The notes under the pieces were generated by a model. That model made no database searches, was not told the DNA's origin, and was given only the letters and a program-made list of their open reading frames with translations. From assembly GCF_000719345.1 (NCBI RefSeq), contig NZ_JOFX01000039.1, positions 114,480-178,479 of the forward strand: a stretch of 64,000 nt of DNA. The letters run 5' to 3'. Of this stretch, positions 20,914-30,484 are shown piece after piece. This DNA comes from Streptomyces sp. NRRL F-2664. GTDB lineage: Bacteria; Actinomycetota; Actinomycetes; Streptomycetales; Streptomycetaceae. Within the stretch, counting starts at the first letter, position 1. Each line of letters opens with the position of its first letter. The translations under genes and the position numbers were made by a program.

Positions 20914-22026
20914 ATGGGGAACAACGACGACAACGGCACACCCGGCGTCTCCGACGAGGAGTGGGCCCGGTTCGCGGAGCAGGCCGCGCAGGGGGCGGGG
21001 GACGCGCCGAGGGAGCCGTCCGCACGGGCGCGGATGGTCACCGCGCGACTGCGCGCCACCCAGGGCCAGGAGCCGCCCGGGTGGCGCACCGGGCCCGCAC
21101 GGCGCGAACGCCGCGGGCCGGGCCGGCTCAAGGCCGCGGCCGCCGTCGTGCCCATCGCCGGGCTCGCGCTGATCGCCGTGCGGCCCGAGTTGGTCATCGA
21201 CCGCATCACGGGCAAGGCCGAGGCCCGCGAGGAGGCGCGGACGGCGGGCCCGCTGCCCGCGGAGTCCGTACGCCCGACCGCCGCACCCCCGTCGCTGCCG
21301 CCGGACCGGCCGACCCTGCGGGAGCCCTTCCGCGGCTCCCCGGCCCTGCAGTGGGCGGACGGCGCCGCCGGGATCGAGCTCCCCGCGGTGACGTCCGTGG
21401 CCGGGATGTCCGCGGAGACGGTCGCGGACGCGCTCCAGAAGGCCCGGCAGTTCCTGGTCGCGGCCAACCTGGACCCGGCGACCCTGCGGGGGGAGCGGCC
21501 CGCCTCCGCGATCGCGCTCCTCGACCCCCGCCAGCCCGACCTGCTGAAGGACGTGGAGCAGTACCTGAAGGCTCCCACCGCGAAGGACACGCCCGTCCTG
21601 CTGTTCACCCGCTTCGACCCCGCCCGGGTCAAGCCGGTCGGCGAGGTCGTCAAGGTGCGCGGCAGCATGCGCGCGGAGCAGGGGGAGCCCGGCGAGCTGC
21701 TCGTGGTGGCGGACTACACCTTCGTCCACCCCGTGACGCCCGCACAGGGGGGCTCGGAGGTGCAGCGCACGATCGTGCGGCGGCAGACCACCTTCGCCCT
21801 GCTCGACCCGGCCCGCTGGGAGACCACCCGGGGCCGACTCCAGCTGCGCGCCTACCACTCGGAGTGGTCGAACGTGGAGTGCGAGGCGGCCGACGGCTTC
21901 CTCCACCCGCAGTTCACGGCGGACCTGCCCGCGGGGCCGCAGGGCACCGGGCAGGCGGTGGACCCGTACGACCGCAGCAGGAAGATCGGGGACGGCAAGG
22001 GCTGCGGGACGGTCACCCGCTCCTGA
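20914..22026 (+). CDS. Membrane-anchored protein of unknown function
   Basis: 370 residues, not recognised. The start ATG 20914 is fixed by GGGGAGG seven bases upstream; an in-frame start 12 codons earlier lacks an SD. N-terminal cytoplasmic region (SDEEWARFAEQAA), Arg-rich stretch, one hydrophobic helix near residues 73-90 (AAAAVVPIAGLALIAV), then an extracytoplasmic domain of about 270 residues with no obvious catalytic motif. Two conserved-looking stretches are LLFTRFDPARVKPVGEVVKV and ECEAADGFLHPQFTADLPAG; two Cys near the C-terminus (VECEA, GKGCG) may pair. Isolated between two transcription units by a terminator upstream and the S10 promoter downstream. Confidence 0.75.
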   Translation: MGNNDDNGTPGVSDEEWARFAEQAAQGAGDAPREPSARARMVTARLRATQGQEPPGWRTGPARRERRGPGRLKAAAAVVPIAGLALIAVRPELVIDRITGKAEAREEARTAGPLPAESVRPTAAPPSLPPDRPTLREPFRGSPALQWADGAAGIELPAVTSVAGMSAETVADALQKARQFLVAANLDPATLRGERPASAIALLDPRQPDLLKDVEQYLKAPTAKDTPVLLFTRFDPARVKPVGEVVKVRGSMRAEQGEPGELLVVADYTFVHPVTPAQGGSEVQRTIVRRQTTFALLDPARWETTRGRLQLRAYHSEWSNVECEAADGFLHPQFTADLPAGPQGTGQAVDPYDRSRKIGDGKGCGTVTRS

Positions 22027-22063
22027 CCTGGAGGGGCCCGCCGGGCGGGGGGTGCGGCGCAGT

Positions 22064-22091
22064 TTGACCACGCAGCGTGGCGGGGTATTGT
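22064..22091 (+). promoter_or_regulatory. S10 operon promoter with embedded inverted repeat
   Basis: TTGACC (22064-22069), 16-bp spacer, TATTGT (22086-22091). The inverted repeat CCACGC, A, GCGTGG (22068-22080) starts with the CC of the -35 box and lies in the spacer, the same arrangement as in the rpsL promoter but with a different sequence. Predicted transcription start near 22098. Confidence 0.75.
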
Positions 22092-22493
22092 CTTCGGCCC
22101 GATTGGCCAGGTGCGTGTCCCGTATGGCAGACTGTTCAAGTTGCTCGGTTGAGTGCCGATGCTGCGCGCCTCCCGCCGGGAGGACCGGAAGCGAGTCCCA
22201 CAGTACTCGTCGTCCTTAATCTGCCCCTCGGGGCAGCAATGGGGACGGAAGTACGGGAATCTTCTGGGAAGTGTCAGCACGGTGCCCACCAGGCACTCGG
22301 TGGGTGTTTCTCCCCCGAATCGCGGTCATGGGACCGTACCCCCTTGGACGAGGGAATTTCCGTATGGGAATTTTCTGTGGAGGGAGTGCGACACGCCCGA
22401 CCGCGGGGGTCGGAGGAGAGGCCGCGGGACCCCGTTCCGCAGCCGACCGGGAGCCAGAGCGTTTCCACATAGAGACAGGACTACGGAGTAGCC
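22092..22493 (+). promoter_or_regulatory. Long untranslated leader of the S10 operon
   Basis: About 395 nt between the predicted start of transcription and rpsJ hold no convincing gene. The leader has an AT-richer patch around 22345-22378 with a GGGAATTT direct repeat, the conserved hairpin at 22387-22413, and several GC-rich stems. In E. coli the S10 leader is the L4 autoregulation site; by position this leader could serve the same purpose, but no L4-type structure could be verified. Confidence 0.5.
22387..22413 (+). promoter_or_regulatory. Leader hairpin element shared with the str operon leader
   Basis: 24/27 identical to 4981-5007. Hairpin CCGACC (22397-22402), loop GCGGG, GGTCGG (22408-22413); the three differences lie outside the base-paired arms (two 5' of the stem, one in the loop), so pairing is preserved. 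Confidence 0.55.
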
Positions 22494-22802
22494 ATGGCGG
22501 GACAGAAGATCCGCATCCGGCTCAAGGCCTACGACCACGAGGTCATCGACTCCTCGGCGAAGAAGATCGTCGAGACGGTGACCCGCACTGGTGCGTCGGT
22601 CGCGGGCCCGGTGCCGCTGCCCACTGAGAAGAACGTGTACTGCGTCATCAAGTCGCCGCACAAGTACAAGGACTCGCGCGAGCACTTCGAGATGCGCACG
22701 CACAAGCGCCTGATCGACATCCTCGACCCGACGCCCAAGACCGTTGACTCGCTGATGCGCCTGGACCTTCCGGCCGGCGTTGACATCGAGATCAAGCTCT
22801 GA
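22494..22802 (+). CDS. rpsJ: 30S ribosomal protein S10
   Basis: 102-residue S10, 30S head protein and (as NusE) antitermination factor partner. Begins [18 protein letters not shown]; contains [20 protein letters not shown] and [15 protein letters not shown] at 22494 with GGAG upstream. First gene of the S10 operon, preceded by a leader of about 395 nt. Confidence 0.98.
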   Translation: MAGQKIRIRLKAYDHEVIDSSAKKIVETVTRTGASVAGPVPLPTEKNVYCVIKSPHKYKDSREHFEMRTHKRLIDILDPTPKTVDSLMRLDLPAGVDIEIKL

Positions 22803-22816
22803 GAGGCGCGGAGAAG

Positions 22817-23461
22817 ATGGCAAAGCAGATCAAGGGCGTCCTGGGCGAGAAGCTCGGCATGACCCAGGTCTGGGACGAGAACAACCGTGTCGTCCCGGTG
22901 ACCGTCGTCAAGGCCGGGCCCTGCGTCGTTACCCAGGTCCGTACGAACGACATCGACGGCTACGAGTCGGTCCAGATCGCCTTCGGCGAGATCGACCCGC
23001 GCAAGGTGAACAAGCCCCTCAAGGGCCACTTCGCCAAGGCCGACGTGACCCCCCGCCGCCACCTGGTGGAGCTCCGCACCTCCGACGCCAGCGAGTACAC
23101 GCTCGGCCAGGAGATCACTGCTGAGGTGTTCGAGTCCGGCGTCAAGGTTGACGTCACGGGCAACAGCAAGGGCAAGGGCTTCGCCGGTGTCATGAAGCGG
23201 CACAACTTCCGGGGCCTCGGCGCCGGTCACGGTGTGCAGCGCAAGCACCGCTCCCCCGGTTCGATCGGTGGCTGTGCCACCCCTGGGCGTGTCTTCAAGG
23301 GCATGCGCATGGCCGGTCGCATGGGTAACGAGCGCGTCACCACCCAGAACCTGACCATCCACGCGGTAGACGCGGAGAAGGGTCTGCTCCTCATCAAGGG
23401 CGCAGTCCCCGGTCCGAACGGCGGCCTCGTCCTGGTCCGTACCGCGGCCAAGGGGGCTTGA
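22817..23461 (+). CDS. rplC: 50S ribosomal protein L3
   Basis: 214-residue L3, an early 50S assembly protein reaching the peptidyl-transferase centre. Signature [15 protein letters not shown] and the extension [18 protein letters not shown] are intact; N-terminus [17 protein letters not shown] at 22817, SD GGCGCGGAGAAG. Fifteen bases after rpsJ; its stop overlaps possible upstream start codons of rplD. Confidence 0.98.
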   Translation: MAKQIKGVLGEKLGMTQVWDENNRVVPVTVVKAGPCVVTQVRTNDIDGYESVQIAFGEIDPRKVNKPLKGHFAKADVTPRRHLVELRTSDASEYTLGQEITAEVFESGVKVDVTGNSKGKGFAGVMKRHNFRGLGAGHGVQRKHRSPGSIGGCATPGRVFKGMRMAGRMGNERVTTQNLTIHAVDAEKGLLLIKGAVPGPNGGLVLVRTAAKGA

Positions 23462-23466
23462 GGTTA

Positions 23467-24117
23467 ATGAGCACCATTGACATCCTTTCGCCGGCAGGCG
23501 ACAAGGCCGGTACCGTCGAGCTCCCCGCGGAGATCTTCGACGCGAAGACCAGCGTTCCGCTGATCCACCAGGTCGTCGTCGCGCAGCTGGCCGCTGCCCG
23601 TCAGGGCACGCACAAGACCAAGACCCGCGGTGAAGTCCGTGGTGGTGGCCGCAAGCCGTACCGCCAGAAGGGCACCGGCCGCGCCCGTCAGGGTTCGACC
23701 CGCGCTCCGCAGTTCGCAGGCGGTGGCGTCGTCCACGGCCCGCAGCCGCGTGACTACTCGCAGCGGACCCCGAAGAAGATGAAGGCCGCCGCCCTCCGCG
23801 GTGCCCTCTCGGACCGTGCGCGTCACTCCCGCATCCACGTCGTCACCGGCGTGGTCGAGGGTGCCGCCTCCACCAAGGCCGCCAAGACGCTGTTCGGCAA
23901 GATCTCGGAGCGCAAGAACCTGCTCCTGGTCGCCGAGCGCTCTGACGAGCTGGCGTGGCTGTCCGCCCGCAACCTGCCCCAGGTTCACATCCTGGAGCCG
24001 GGCCAGCTGAACACGTACGACGTGATCGTCTCTGACGACGTGGTCTTCACCCAGGCCGCGCTCGAGTCCTTCGTGTCTGGCCCCAAGGCCGACGAGACCG
24101 AAGGGAGCGACGCCTGA
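23467..24117 (+). CDS. rplD: 50S ribosomal protein L4
   Basis: 216-residue L4, binding 23S rRNA domain I and lining the exit tunnel; its tunnel loop [22 protein letters not shown] is recognisable from shorter blocks such as [18 protein letters not shown] 23467 (STIDILSP) is preferred; a TTG three codons earlier overlaps the end of rplC. In E. coli L4 represses its own operon. The stop overlaps rplW (TGATG). Confidence 0.97.
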   Translation: MSTIDILSPAGDKAGTVELPAEIFDAKTSVPLIHQVVVAQLAAARQGTHKTKTRGEVRGGGRKPYRQKGTGRARQGSTRAPQFAGGGVVHGPQPRDYSQRTPKKMKAAALRGALSDRARHSRIHVVTGVVEGAASTKAAKTLFGKISERKNLLLVAERSDELAWLSARNLPQVHILEPGQLNTYDVIVSDDVVFTQAALESFVSGPKADETEGSDA

Positions 24118-24440
24118 TGTCTGAGGCGACCGTTACCAGCAAGACCTTCACCGACCCGCGCGACCTGCTGATCAAGCCGGTCGTCTCGGAGAAGAGCTAC
24201 GCGCTGCTGGACGAGAACAAGTACACGTTCATCGTCGCGCCCGGCGCCAACAAGACCCAGATCAAGCAGGCCGTCGAGGCGGTCTTCTCGGTCAAGGTCA
24301 CCGGGGTCAACACGATCAACCGTCAGGGTAAGCGCAAGCGCACCAAGACCGGTTTCGGCAAGCGCGCCAACACCAAGCGCGCCATCGTGACCCTTGCCGA
24401 GGGCAACCGTATCGACATCTTCGGCGGCCAGGCCTCCTAA
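24117..24440 (+). CDS. rplW: 50S ribosomal protein L23
   Basis: 107-residue L23 at the tunnel exit, a docking site for SRP and trigger factor. [19 protein letters not shown] and [19 protein letters not shown] are the family blocks. ATG at 24117 overlaps the last base of the rplD stop, indicating translational coupling. Confidence 0.97.
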   Translation: MSEATVTSKTFTDPRDLLIKPVVSEKSYALLDENKYTFIVAPGANKTQIKQAVEAVFSVKVTGVNTINRQGKRKRTKTGFGKRANTKRAIVTLAEGNRIDIFGGQAS

Positions 24441-24479
24441 CGGAGGTCTAGTCGTCCGGAATCGGACGAGGACTGAGAA

Positions 24480-25316
24480 ATGGGTATCCGCAAGTACAAG
24501 CCGACGACCCCGGGCCGTCGTGGCTCCAGCGTCGCCGACTTTGTCGAGATCACGCGGTCCACGCCGGAGAAGTCGCTGGTCCGCCCGCTGCACAGCAAGG
24601 GCGGCCGTAACAACACCGGTCGTGTGACCGTTCGCCACCAGGGCGGTGGCCACAAGCGCGCCTACCGCGTGATCGACTTCCGTCGTCACGACAAGGACGG
24701 CGTGCCGGCCAAGGTCGCGCACATCGAGTACGACCCCAACCGCACCGCGCGCATCGCGCTGCTGCACTACGCCGACGGCGAGAAGCGCTACATCATCGCG
24801 CCGCGCGGCCTGCAGCAGGGTGACCGGATCGAGAACGGCCCCACGGCCGACATCAAGCCGGGCAACAACCTCGCGCTCCGCAACATCCCGGTCGGTACCA
24901 CGATCCACGCGATCGAGCTCCGCCCCGGTGGCGGCGCCAAGTTCGCGCGTTCCGCTGGTGCCTCCGTGCAGCTGCTCGCGAAGGAGGGCGTGATGGCCCA
25001 CCTCCGCATGCCGTCCGGCGAGATCCGTCTCGTCGACGCGCGCTGCCGCGCCACGGTCGGCGAGGTCGGCAACGCCGAGCAGTCGAACATCAACTGGGGC
25101 AAGGCCGGCCGCATGCGCTGGAAGGGCGTCCGCCCGACCGTCCGCGGTGTCGCGATGAACCCGGTTGACCACCCGCACGGTGGTGGTGAGGGCAAGACCA
25201 GTGGTGGTCGCCACCCGGTCTCCCCGTGGGGTCAGAAGGAGGGTCGTACTCGCTCGCCGAAGAAGGCTTCGAGCAAGTACATCGTCCGCCGCCGCAAGAC
25301 GAACAAGAAGCGCTAG
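24480..25316 (+). CDS. rplB: 50S ribosomal protein L2
   Basis: 278-residue L2, bridging 50S and 30S and needed for peptidyl-transferase activity. [17 protein letters not shown] start, [13 protein letters not shown], and the C-terminal [18 protein letters not shown] containing the conserved functional His. ATG with GGACGAGGA upstream. Confidence 0.98.
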   Translation: MGIRKYKPTTPGRRGSSVADFVEITRSTPEKSLVRPLHSKGGRNNTGRVTVRHQGGGHKRAYRVIDFRRHDKDGVPAKVAHIEYDPNRTARIALLHYADGEKRYIIAPRGLQQGDRIENGPTADIKPGNNLALRNIPVGTTIHAIELRPGGGAKFARSAGASVQLLAKEGVMAHLRMPSGEIRLVDARCRATVGEVGNAEQSNINWGKAGRMRWKGVRPTVRGVAMNPVDHPHGGGEGKTSGGRHPVSPWGQKEGRTRSPKKASSKYIVRRRKTNKKR

Positions 25317-25328
25317 GAGCGGGTTTAG

Positions 25329-25610
25329 ATGCCGCGCAGTCTCAAGAAGGGGCCCTTCGTCGACGACCACCTCGTAAAGAAGGTGGACGCCCAGAACGAA
25401 GCCGGCACCAAGAACGTCATCAAGACCTGGTCCCGTCGCTCGATGATCATCCCCAGCATGCTGGGTCACACGATCGCGGTGCACAACGGCAAGACCCACG
25501 TCCCGGTGTTCGTCACCGAGTCGATGGTCGGCCACAAGCTCGGTGAGTTCTCGCCGACTCGCACCTTCCGCGGCCACGTCAAGGACGACCGGAAGTCGAA
25601 GCGCCGCTAA
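25329..25610 (+). CDS. rpsS: 30S ribosomal protein S19
   Basis: 93-residue S19 in the 30S head with S13. [18 protein letters not shown] and [20 protein letters not shown] are typical. ATG 25329, twelve bases after rplB. Confidence 0.98.
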   Translation: MPRSLKKGPFVDDHLVKKVDAQNEAGTKNVIKTWSRRSMIIPSMLGHTIAVHNGKTHVPVFVTESMVGHKLGEFSPTRTFRGHVKDDRKSKRR

Positions 25611-25653
25611 TCGCGGGGTGGTTACGACTATGACTTACACCGAAGGGACAACC

Positions 25654-26001
25654 ATGGAAGCCAGGGCCCAGGCGCGGTACATCCGCGTCACGCCCATGAA
25701 GGCCCGCCGAGTGGTGGACCTCATCCGTGGCATGGATGCCACGGAGGCTCAGGCGGTCCTGCGTTTCGCCCCGCAGGCCGCGAGCGTGCCGGTCGGCAAG
25801 GTGCTGGACAGCGCCATTGCCAACGCCGCACACAACTACAACCACCCGGACGCCTCCACGCTGGTCATCAGCGAGGCGTACGTGGATGAGGGCCCGACCC
25901 TGAAGCGGTTCCGTCCGCGCGCCCAGGGCCGTGCCTACCGGATCCGCAAGCGGACCAGCCACATCACCGTGGTCGTCAGCAGCAAGGAAGGTTCCCGGTA
26001 A
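25654..26001 (+). CDS. rplV: 50S ribosomal protein L22
   Basis: L22, whose beta-hairpin lines the exit tunnel (macrolide-relevant). [20 protein letters not shown] and [20 protein letters not shown] are conserved. ATG 25654 is chosen because AAGGGA lies five bases upstream, giving 115 residues; ATG 25630 (8 residues longer, TYTEGTT) is in frame with a poorer SD. The stop TAA overlaps the rpsC ATG. Confidence 0.95.
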   Translation: MEARAQARYIRVTPMKARRVVDLIRGMDATEAQAVLRFAPQAASVPVGKVLDSAIANAAHNYNHPDASTLVISEAYVDEGPTLKRFRPRAQGRAYRIRKRTSHITVVVSSKEGSR

Positions 26002-26840
26002 TGGGCCAGAAGGTAAACCCGCACGGGTTCCGACTCGGCATCACCACGGACTTCAAGTCCCGCTGGTACGCCGACAAGCTGTACAAGGACTACGTCAAGG
26101 AAGACGTCGCCATCCGTCGGATGATGACGTCCGGCATGGAGCGCGCCGGCATCTCGAAGGTTGAGATCGAGCGCACCCGTGACCGCGTGCGTGTGGACAT
26201 CCACACCGCCCGTCCTGGCATCGTCATCGGCCGCCGCGGCGCCGAGGCGGACCGCATCCGCGGTGACCTGGAGAAGCTGACCGGCAAGCAGGTCCAGCTC
26301 AACATCCTCGAGGTCAAGAACCCGGAGCTCGACGCTCAGCTGGTGGCCCAGGCCGTCGCCGAGCAGCTGTCCTCCCGCGTCTCCTTCCGCCGTGCCATGC
26401 GCAAGAGCATGCAGGGCACCATGAAGGCCGGCGCCAAGGGCATCAAGATCCAGTGTGGTGGCCGTCTCGGCGGCGCCGAGATGTCCCGGTCCGAGTTCTA
26501 CCGCGAGGGTCGTGTGCCGCTGCACACGCTGCGCGCGAACGTGGACTACGGCTTCTTCGAGGCCAAGACCACCTTCGGCCGCATCGGCGTGAAGGTCTGG
26601 ATCTACAAGGGCGACGTCAAGAACATCGCCGAGGTTCGCGCCGAGAACGCTGCGGCCCGTGCGGGTAACCGCCCGGCCCGCGGTGCCGGCGCTGGCGACC
26701 GTCCCGCCGGCCGTGGTGGCCGTGGTGGCGAGCGCGGCGGCCGTGGTGGCCGCAAGCCGCAGCAGGCTGCTGGTGCCGAGGCCCCCAAGGCCGACGCTCC
26801 CGCCGCCGCTCCGGCCGAGAGCACCGGAACGGAGGCCTGA
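26001..26840 (+). CDS. rpsC: 30S ribosomal protein S3 with RG-rich C-terminal extension
   Basis: 279 residues. The S3 core runs to about residue 215 ([13 protein letters not shown], the KH-domain loop [16 protein letters not shown], and [15 protein letters not shown]). It continues with a 60-plus residue low-complexity tail rich in Arg-Gly ([15 protein letters not shown]) and then Ala/Pro/Glu. S3 sits at the mRNA entry site of the 30S subunit. The tail is longer than in E. coli S3 (about 233 residues). Overlaps rplV by TAATG. Confidence 0.97.
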   Translation: MGQKVNPHGFRLGITTDFKSRWYADKLYKDYVKEDVAIRRMMTSGMERAGISKVEIERTRDRVRVDIHTARPGIVIGRRGAEADRIRGDLEKLTGKQVQLNILEVKNPELDAQLVAQAVAEQLSSRVSFRRAMRKSMQGTMKAGAKGIKIQCGGRLGGAEMSRSEFYREGRVPLHTLRANVDYGFFEAKTTFGRIGVKVWIYKGDVKNIAEVRAENAAARAGNRPARGAGAGDRPAGRGGRGGERGGRGGRKPQQAAGAEAPKADAPAAAPAESTGTEA

Positions 26841-26845
26841 CCGAC

Positions 26846-27265
26846 ATGCTGATCCCTCGTAGGGTCAAGCACCGCAAGCAGCACCACCCGAAGCGCCGCG
26901 GTATGGCCAAGGGCGGTACTGAGGTCTCGTTCGGCGAGTACGGCATCCAGGCGCTGACCCCCGCCTACGTGACGAACCGCCAGATCGAGGCGGCTCGTAT
27001 CGCGATGACCCGCCACATCAAGCGTGGTGGCAAGGTCTGGATCAACATCTACCCGGACCGCCCGCTCACGAAGAAGCCTGCCGAGACCCGCATGGGTTCC
27101 GGTAAGGGTTCCCCGGAGTGGTGGATCGCGAACGTGCACCCGGGTCGGGTCATGTTCGAACTGTCCTACCCGAACGAGAAGATTGCGCGTGAGGCTCTGA
27201 CTCGTGCGGCCCACAAGCTGCCGATGAAGTGCCGGATCGTCAAGCGCGAGGCAGGTGAGTCGTGA
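26846..27265 (+). CDS. rplP: 50S ribosomal protein L16
   Basis: 139-residue L16 near the A-site tRNA and the 5S r[30 protein letters not shown] and [14 protein letters not shown] are the family signatures. ATG 26846. Its stop overlaps the rpmC start (TGATG). Confidence 0.98.
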   Translation: MLIPRRVKHRKQHHPKRRGMAKGGTEVSFGEYGIQALTPAYVTNRQIEAARIAMTRHIKRGGKVWINIYPDRPLTKKPAETRMGSGKGSPEWWIANVHPGRVMFELSYPNEKIAREALTRAAHKLPMKCRIVKREAGES

Positions 27266-27489
27266 TGGCGGCCGGTACCAAGGCGTCGGAACTGCGCGAG
27301 CTCGGCAACGAGGAGCTCGTTGCCAAGCTGCGTGAGGCCAAGGAAGAGCTGTTCAAGCTCCGTTTCCAGGCGGCCACGGGTCAGCTGGAGAACAACGGCC
27401 GGCTCAAGGCCGTCCGCAAGGACATCGCCCGGATCTACACCCTGATGCACGAGCGTGAGCTCGGCATCGAGACGGTGGAGAGCGCCTGA
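27265..27489 (+). CDS. rpmC: 50S ribosomal protein L29
   Basis: 74-residue L29 near the tunnel exit; two-helix hairpin with [20 protein letters not shown] and [16 protein letters not shown] 27265 is chosen; GTG one codon upstream (27262) is possible. Overlaps both neighbours by TGATG. Confidence 0.95.
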   Translation: MAAGTKASELRELGNEELVAKLREAKEELFKLRFQAATGQLENNGRLKAVRKDIARIYTLMHERELGIETVESA

Positions 27490-27773
27490 TGAGCGAGAAC
27501 AACGTGACTGAGAACAAGACCGAGCGCGGTTTCCGCAAGACCCGTGAGGGTCTGGTCGTCAGCGACAAGATGGACAAGACCGTCGTCGTCGCCGTCGAGG
27601 ACCGCGTGAAGCACGCCCTGTACGGCAAGGTCATCCGCCGTACGAACAAGCTCAAGGCGCACGACGAGCAGAACGCTGCCGGCGTCGGCGACCGCGTCCT
27701 CATCATGGAGACGCGTCCGCTGTCGGCGAGCAAGCGCTGGCGCATCGTCGAGATCCTCGAGAAGGCCAAGTAA
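27489..27773 (+). CDS. rpsQ: 30S ribosomal protein S17
   Basis: 94-residue S17, primary 16S rRNA binder. [20 protein letters not shown] is the OB-fold core; a short N-terminal [11 protein letters not shown] extension is present. Last gene of the S10 operon proper; a 105-base gap with two hairpins separates it from rplN. Confidence 0.97.
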   Translation: MSENNVTENKTERGFRKTREGLVVSDKMDKTVVVAVEDRVKHALYGKVIRRTNKLKAHDEQNAAGVGDRVLIMETRPLSASKRWRIVEILEKAK

Positions 27774-27776
27774 GCA

Positions 27777-27852
27777 CCTGAGGGGTTTCCCTCGGGTTCG
27801 TTCCGCCAGGCTCGGTCGGGGCTCCGCTCACAGCAGTGAAGCCCCGGCCGGG
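27777..27852 (+). promoter_or_regulatory. Two hairpins in the rpsQ-rplN junction
   Basis: Hairpin 1: CCTGAGGG (27777-27784), loop GTTT, CCCTCGGG (27789-27796). Hairpin 2: stem 27811-27823 with 27840-27852, 16-nt loop, wobbles tolerated. This is the boundary where E. coli has the spc promoter; here the hairpins may attenuate or process the transcript. No clear promoter hexamers were found. Confidence 0.45.
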
Positions 27853-27878
27853 AACCGGCAGACAAACAGGAGATAGAC

Positions 27879-28247
27879 GTGATCCAGCAGGAGTCGCGAC
27901 TGCGTGTCGCCGACAACACTGGTGCCAAGGAGATCCTTTGCATCCGTGTTCTCGGTGGCTCCGGTCGCCGCTACGCGGGCATCGGTGACGTCATCGTCGC
28001 CACCGTCAAGGACGCGATCCCCGGTGGCAACGTGAAGAAGGGTGACGTCGTCAAGGCGGTCATCGTTCGCACCGTCAAGGAGCGCCGCCGCCAGGACGGC
28101 TCGTACATCCGCTTCGACGAGAACGCCGCCGTCATTCTGAAGAACGACGGCGACCCTCGCGGCACCCGTATCTTCGGCCCCGTCGGCCGTGAGCTGCGCG
28201 AGAAGAAGTTCATGAAGATCATCTCGCTCGCGCCGGAGGTGCTGTAA
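27879..28247 (+). CDS. rplN: 50S ribosomal protein L14
   Basis: 122-residue L14, part of intersubunit bridges and contact for IF/Rsf[21 protein letters not shown] at the N-terminus and GVV-type core [13 protein letters not shown] start at 27879 with AGGAG eight bases upstream. First gene of the spc block. Confidence 0.98.
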   Translation: MIQQESRLRVADNTGAKEILCIRVLGGSGRRYAGIGDVIVATVKDAIPGGNVKKGDVVKAVIVRTVKERRRQDGSYIRFDENAAVILKNDGDPRGTRIFGPVGRELREKKFMKIISLAPEVL

Positions 28248-28249
28248 GC

Positions 28250-28561
28250 ATGAAGATCAAGAAGGGCGACCTGGTCCAGGTCATCACCGGTAAGGACAAG
28301 GGCAAGCAGGGCAAGGTCATCGTCGCCTTCCCCGCGGAGAACCGCGTCCTCGTCGAGGGTGTCAACCGGGTCAAGAAGCACACCAAGGCCGGCCAGAACC
28401 AGGCGGGCGGCATCGTGATCACCGAGGCTCCGGTGCACGTGTCCAACGTCCAGCTGGTCGTGGAGAAGGACGGCAAGAAGGTCGTCACCCGCGTCGGTTA
28501 CCGCTTCGACGACGAGGGCAACAAGATCCGCGTTGCCAAGCGCACGGGTGAGGACATCTGA
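28250..28561 (+). CDS. rplX: 50S ribosomal protein L24
   Basis: 103-residue L24, assembly initiator of the 50S subunit; KOW motif [18 protein letters not shown] at the N-terminus and [15 protein letters not shown]. Two bases after rplN; overlaps rplE by TGATG. Confidence 0.97.
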   Translation: MKIKKGDLVQVITGKDKGKQGKVIVAFPAENRVLVEGVNRVKKHTKAGQNQAGGIVITEAPVHVSNVQLVVEKDGKKVVTRVGYRFDDEGNKIRVAKRTGEDI

Positions 28562-29112
28562 TGGCTACCACTCCGCGTCTGAAGACGAAGTACCGCGAGG
28601 AGATCGCGGGCAAGCTGCGTGAGGAGTTCTCCTACGAGAACGTCATGCAGATCCCCGGCCTCGTCAAGATCGTCGTGAACATGGGTGTCGGCGACGCCGC
28701 CCGTGACTCGAAGCTGATCGACGGTGCCATCCGCGACCTGACGACGATCACCGGTCAGAAGCCGGCCGTCACGAAGGCCCGCAAGTCCATCGCGCAGTTC
28801 AAGCTGCGCGAGGGTCAGCCGATCGGCTGCCACGTCACCCTCCGTGGTGACCGTATGTGGGAGTTCCTGGACCGTACGCTGTCGCTCGCGCTGCCGCGTA
28901 TCCGTGACTTCCGTGGTCTGTCGCCGAAGCAGTTCGACGGCCGTGGCAACTACACCTTCGGTCTCACGGAGCAGGTCATGTTCCACGAGATCGACCAGGA
29001 CAAGATCGACCGTACCCGGGGTATGGACATCACCGTGGTCACCACGGCGACCAACGACGCTGAGGGCCGCGCGCTCCTTCGTCACCTCGGCTTCCCCTTC
29101 AAGGAGGCGTAA
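28561..29112 (+). CDS. rplE: 50S ribosomal protein L5
   Basis: 183-residue L5 binding 5S rRNA in the central protuberance. [38 protein letters not shown] and the C-terminal [20 protein letters not shown] are conserved. ATG overlaps the rplX stop. Confidence 0.98.
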   Translation: MATTPRLKTKYREEIAGKLREEFSYENVMQIPGLVKIVVNMGVGDAARDSKLIDGAIRDLTTITGQKPAVTKARKSIAQFKLREGQPIGCHVTLRGDRMWEFLDRTLSLALPRIRDFRGLSPKQFDGRGNYTFGLTEQVMFHEIDQDKIDRTRGMDITVVTTATNDAEGRALLRHLGFPFKEA

Positions 29113-29117
29113 GCGAG

Positions 29118-29303
29118 ATGGCGAAGAAGGCTCTCATCGCGAAGGCTGCCCGTAAGCCCAAGTTCGGTGTGCGTGCGTACACCCGCTGCCAGCGCTGCGG
29201 TCGCCCCCACTCCGTGTACCGCAAGTTCGGCCTCTGCCGCGTGTGCCTCCGTGAGATGGCTCACCGTGGCGAGCTGCCGGGCGTGACCAAGAGCTCCTGG
29301 TAA
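29118..29303 (+). CDS. rpsZ: 30S ribosomal protein S14, zinc-binding type
   Basis: 61-residue short S14 carrying two CxxC pairs ([11 protein letters not shown] and [10 protein letters not shown]) that bind zinc. This is the C+ form; actinomycetes often hold a zinc-free Zur-regulated paralogue elsewhere. ATG 29118, five bases after rplE. Confidence 0.96.
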   Translation: MAKKALIAKAARKPKFGVRAYTRCQRCGRPHSVYRKFGLCRVCLREMAHRGELPGVTKSSW

Positions 29304-29322
29304 TCCCCACGCCCTTTGGGTG

Positions 29323-29352
29323 TTGAGGTTTTCCAGACGCTCTCGGTAAGCA
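29323..29352 (+). promoter_or_regulatory. Candidate internal promoter upstream of rpsH
   Basis: TTGAGG (29323-29328), 18-bp spacer, TAAGCA (29347-29352) in the 220-base gap between rpsZ and rpsH. A second -10-like TAGGCT is at 29385-29390, preceded by the short palindrome GGCGGACCGCC (29360-29370). The gap is otherwise without a gene. Confidence 0.45.
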
Positions 29353-29523
29353 TCAGGTCGGCGGACCGCCCTGCCCGCATGCCGTAGGCTTGTGGGGTTG
29401 GGCGTCCGCCGCCCTATCGACTTACTACGCCGTAGGTCCCCGTGCCGCACCCGTCCCGCCACCGAGCGGGGAGAGGGATGGCGCATACAGGAAACCCCGG
29501 CGAGAGAGGCCGAAGGCCACTTC

Positions 29524-29922
29524 ATGACCATGACTGACCCCATCGCAGACATGCTCACGCGTCTGCGTAACGCTAACTCGGCGTACCACGACACCGTCGT
29601 GATGCCGCACAGCAAGATCAAGTCGCACATCGCGGAGATCCTCAAGCAGGAGGGTTTCATCACCGGCTGGAAGGTCGAGGACGCCGAGGTCGGCAAGAAC
29701 CTCGTCCTCGAGCTGAAGTTCGGGCCGAACCGTGAGCGCTCCATCGCGGGCATCAAGCGGATCTCGAAGCCCGGTCTGCGCGTGTACGCGAAGTCCACCA
29801 ACCTGCCGAAGGTCCTCGGCGGCCTGGGCGTGGCGATCATCTCCACGTCCCACGGTCTCCTGACCGGCCAGCAGGCAGGCAAGAAGGGCGTAGGTGGGGA
29901 AGTCCTCGCCTACGTCTGGTAG
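29524..29922 (+). CDS. rpsH: 30S ribosomal protein S8
   Basis: 132-residue S8, 16S central-domain binder and spc-operon repressor in E. coli. [19 protein letters not shown] and the C-terminal [11 protein letters not shown] are typical. ATG 29524 is taken; ATG 29530 two codons later is possible. A 220-base gap lies upstream. Confidence 0.97.
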   Translation: MTMTDPIADMLTRLRNANSAYHDTVVMPHSKIKSHIAEILKQEGFITGWKVEDAEVGKNLVLELKFGPNRERSIAGIKRISKPGLRVYAKSTNLPKVLGGLGVAIISTSHGLLTGQQAGKKGVGGEVLAYVW

Positions 29923-29942
29923 TCGGGAACGGAGGAAAAGCA

Positions 29943-30482
29943 ATGTCGCGAATCGGCAAGCTCCCCATCCAGGTTCCCGCCGGTGTGGACGTCACCATCG
30001 ATGGCCAGACGGTCAACGTGAAGGGCCCCAAGGGTTCCCTCGCGCACACCGTCAAGGCGCCCATCGCAGTTGTCAAGGACGAGGACGGCGTTCTGAACGT
30101 CACCCGTCCGAACGACGAGCGTCAGAACAAGGCCCTGCACGGCCTGTCCCGCACGCTGGTGGCGAACATGATCACCGGTGTGACCACGGGATACGTCAAG
30201 GCTCTCGAGATCAGCGGTGTCGGCTACCGCGTGGCCGCGAAGGGCTCCGACCTGGAGTTCCAGCTCGGCTACAGCCACCCGATCCTGGTGGAGGCGCCCG
30301 AGGGCATCTCCTTCAAGGTCGAGTCGCCGACGAAGTTCTCGGTCGAGGGCATCGACAAGCAGAAGGTCGGCGAGGTCGCCGCCAACATCCGCAAGCTGCG
30401 GAAGCCCGACCCGTACAAGGCCAAGGGTGTCAAGTACGCCGGCGAGGTCATCCGCCGCAAGGTCGGAAAGGCTGGTAAGTAG
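29943..30482 (+). CDS. rplF: 50S ribosomal protein L6
   Basis: 179-residue L6 near the sarcin-ricin loop. [20 protein letters not shown] at the N-terminus and [19 protein letters not shown] near the C-terminus. SD GGAGGAAA seven bases upstream. Confidence 0.98.
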   Translation: MSRIGKLPIQVPAGVDVTIDGQTVNVKGPKGSLAHTVKAPIAVVKDEDGVLNVTRPNDERQNKALHGLSRTLVANMITGVTTGYVKALEISGVGYRVAAKGSDLEFQLGYSHPILVEAPEGISFKVESPTKFSVEGIDKQKVGEVAANIRKLRKPDPYKAKGVKYAGEVIRRKVGKAGK

Positions 30483-30484
30483 CC

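Noticed and set aside
18432..21668. Reverse-strand open frame of about 1080 codons
   Set aside because: Antisense to the amidase and the following gene; composition is Gly/Arg/Val-rich with no motif. Shadow frame.
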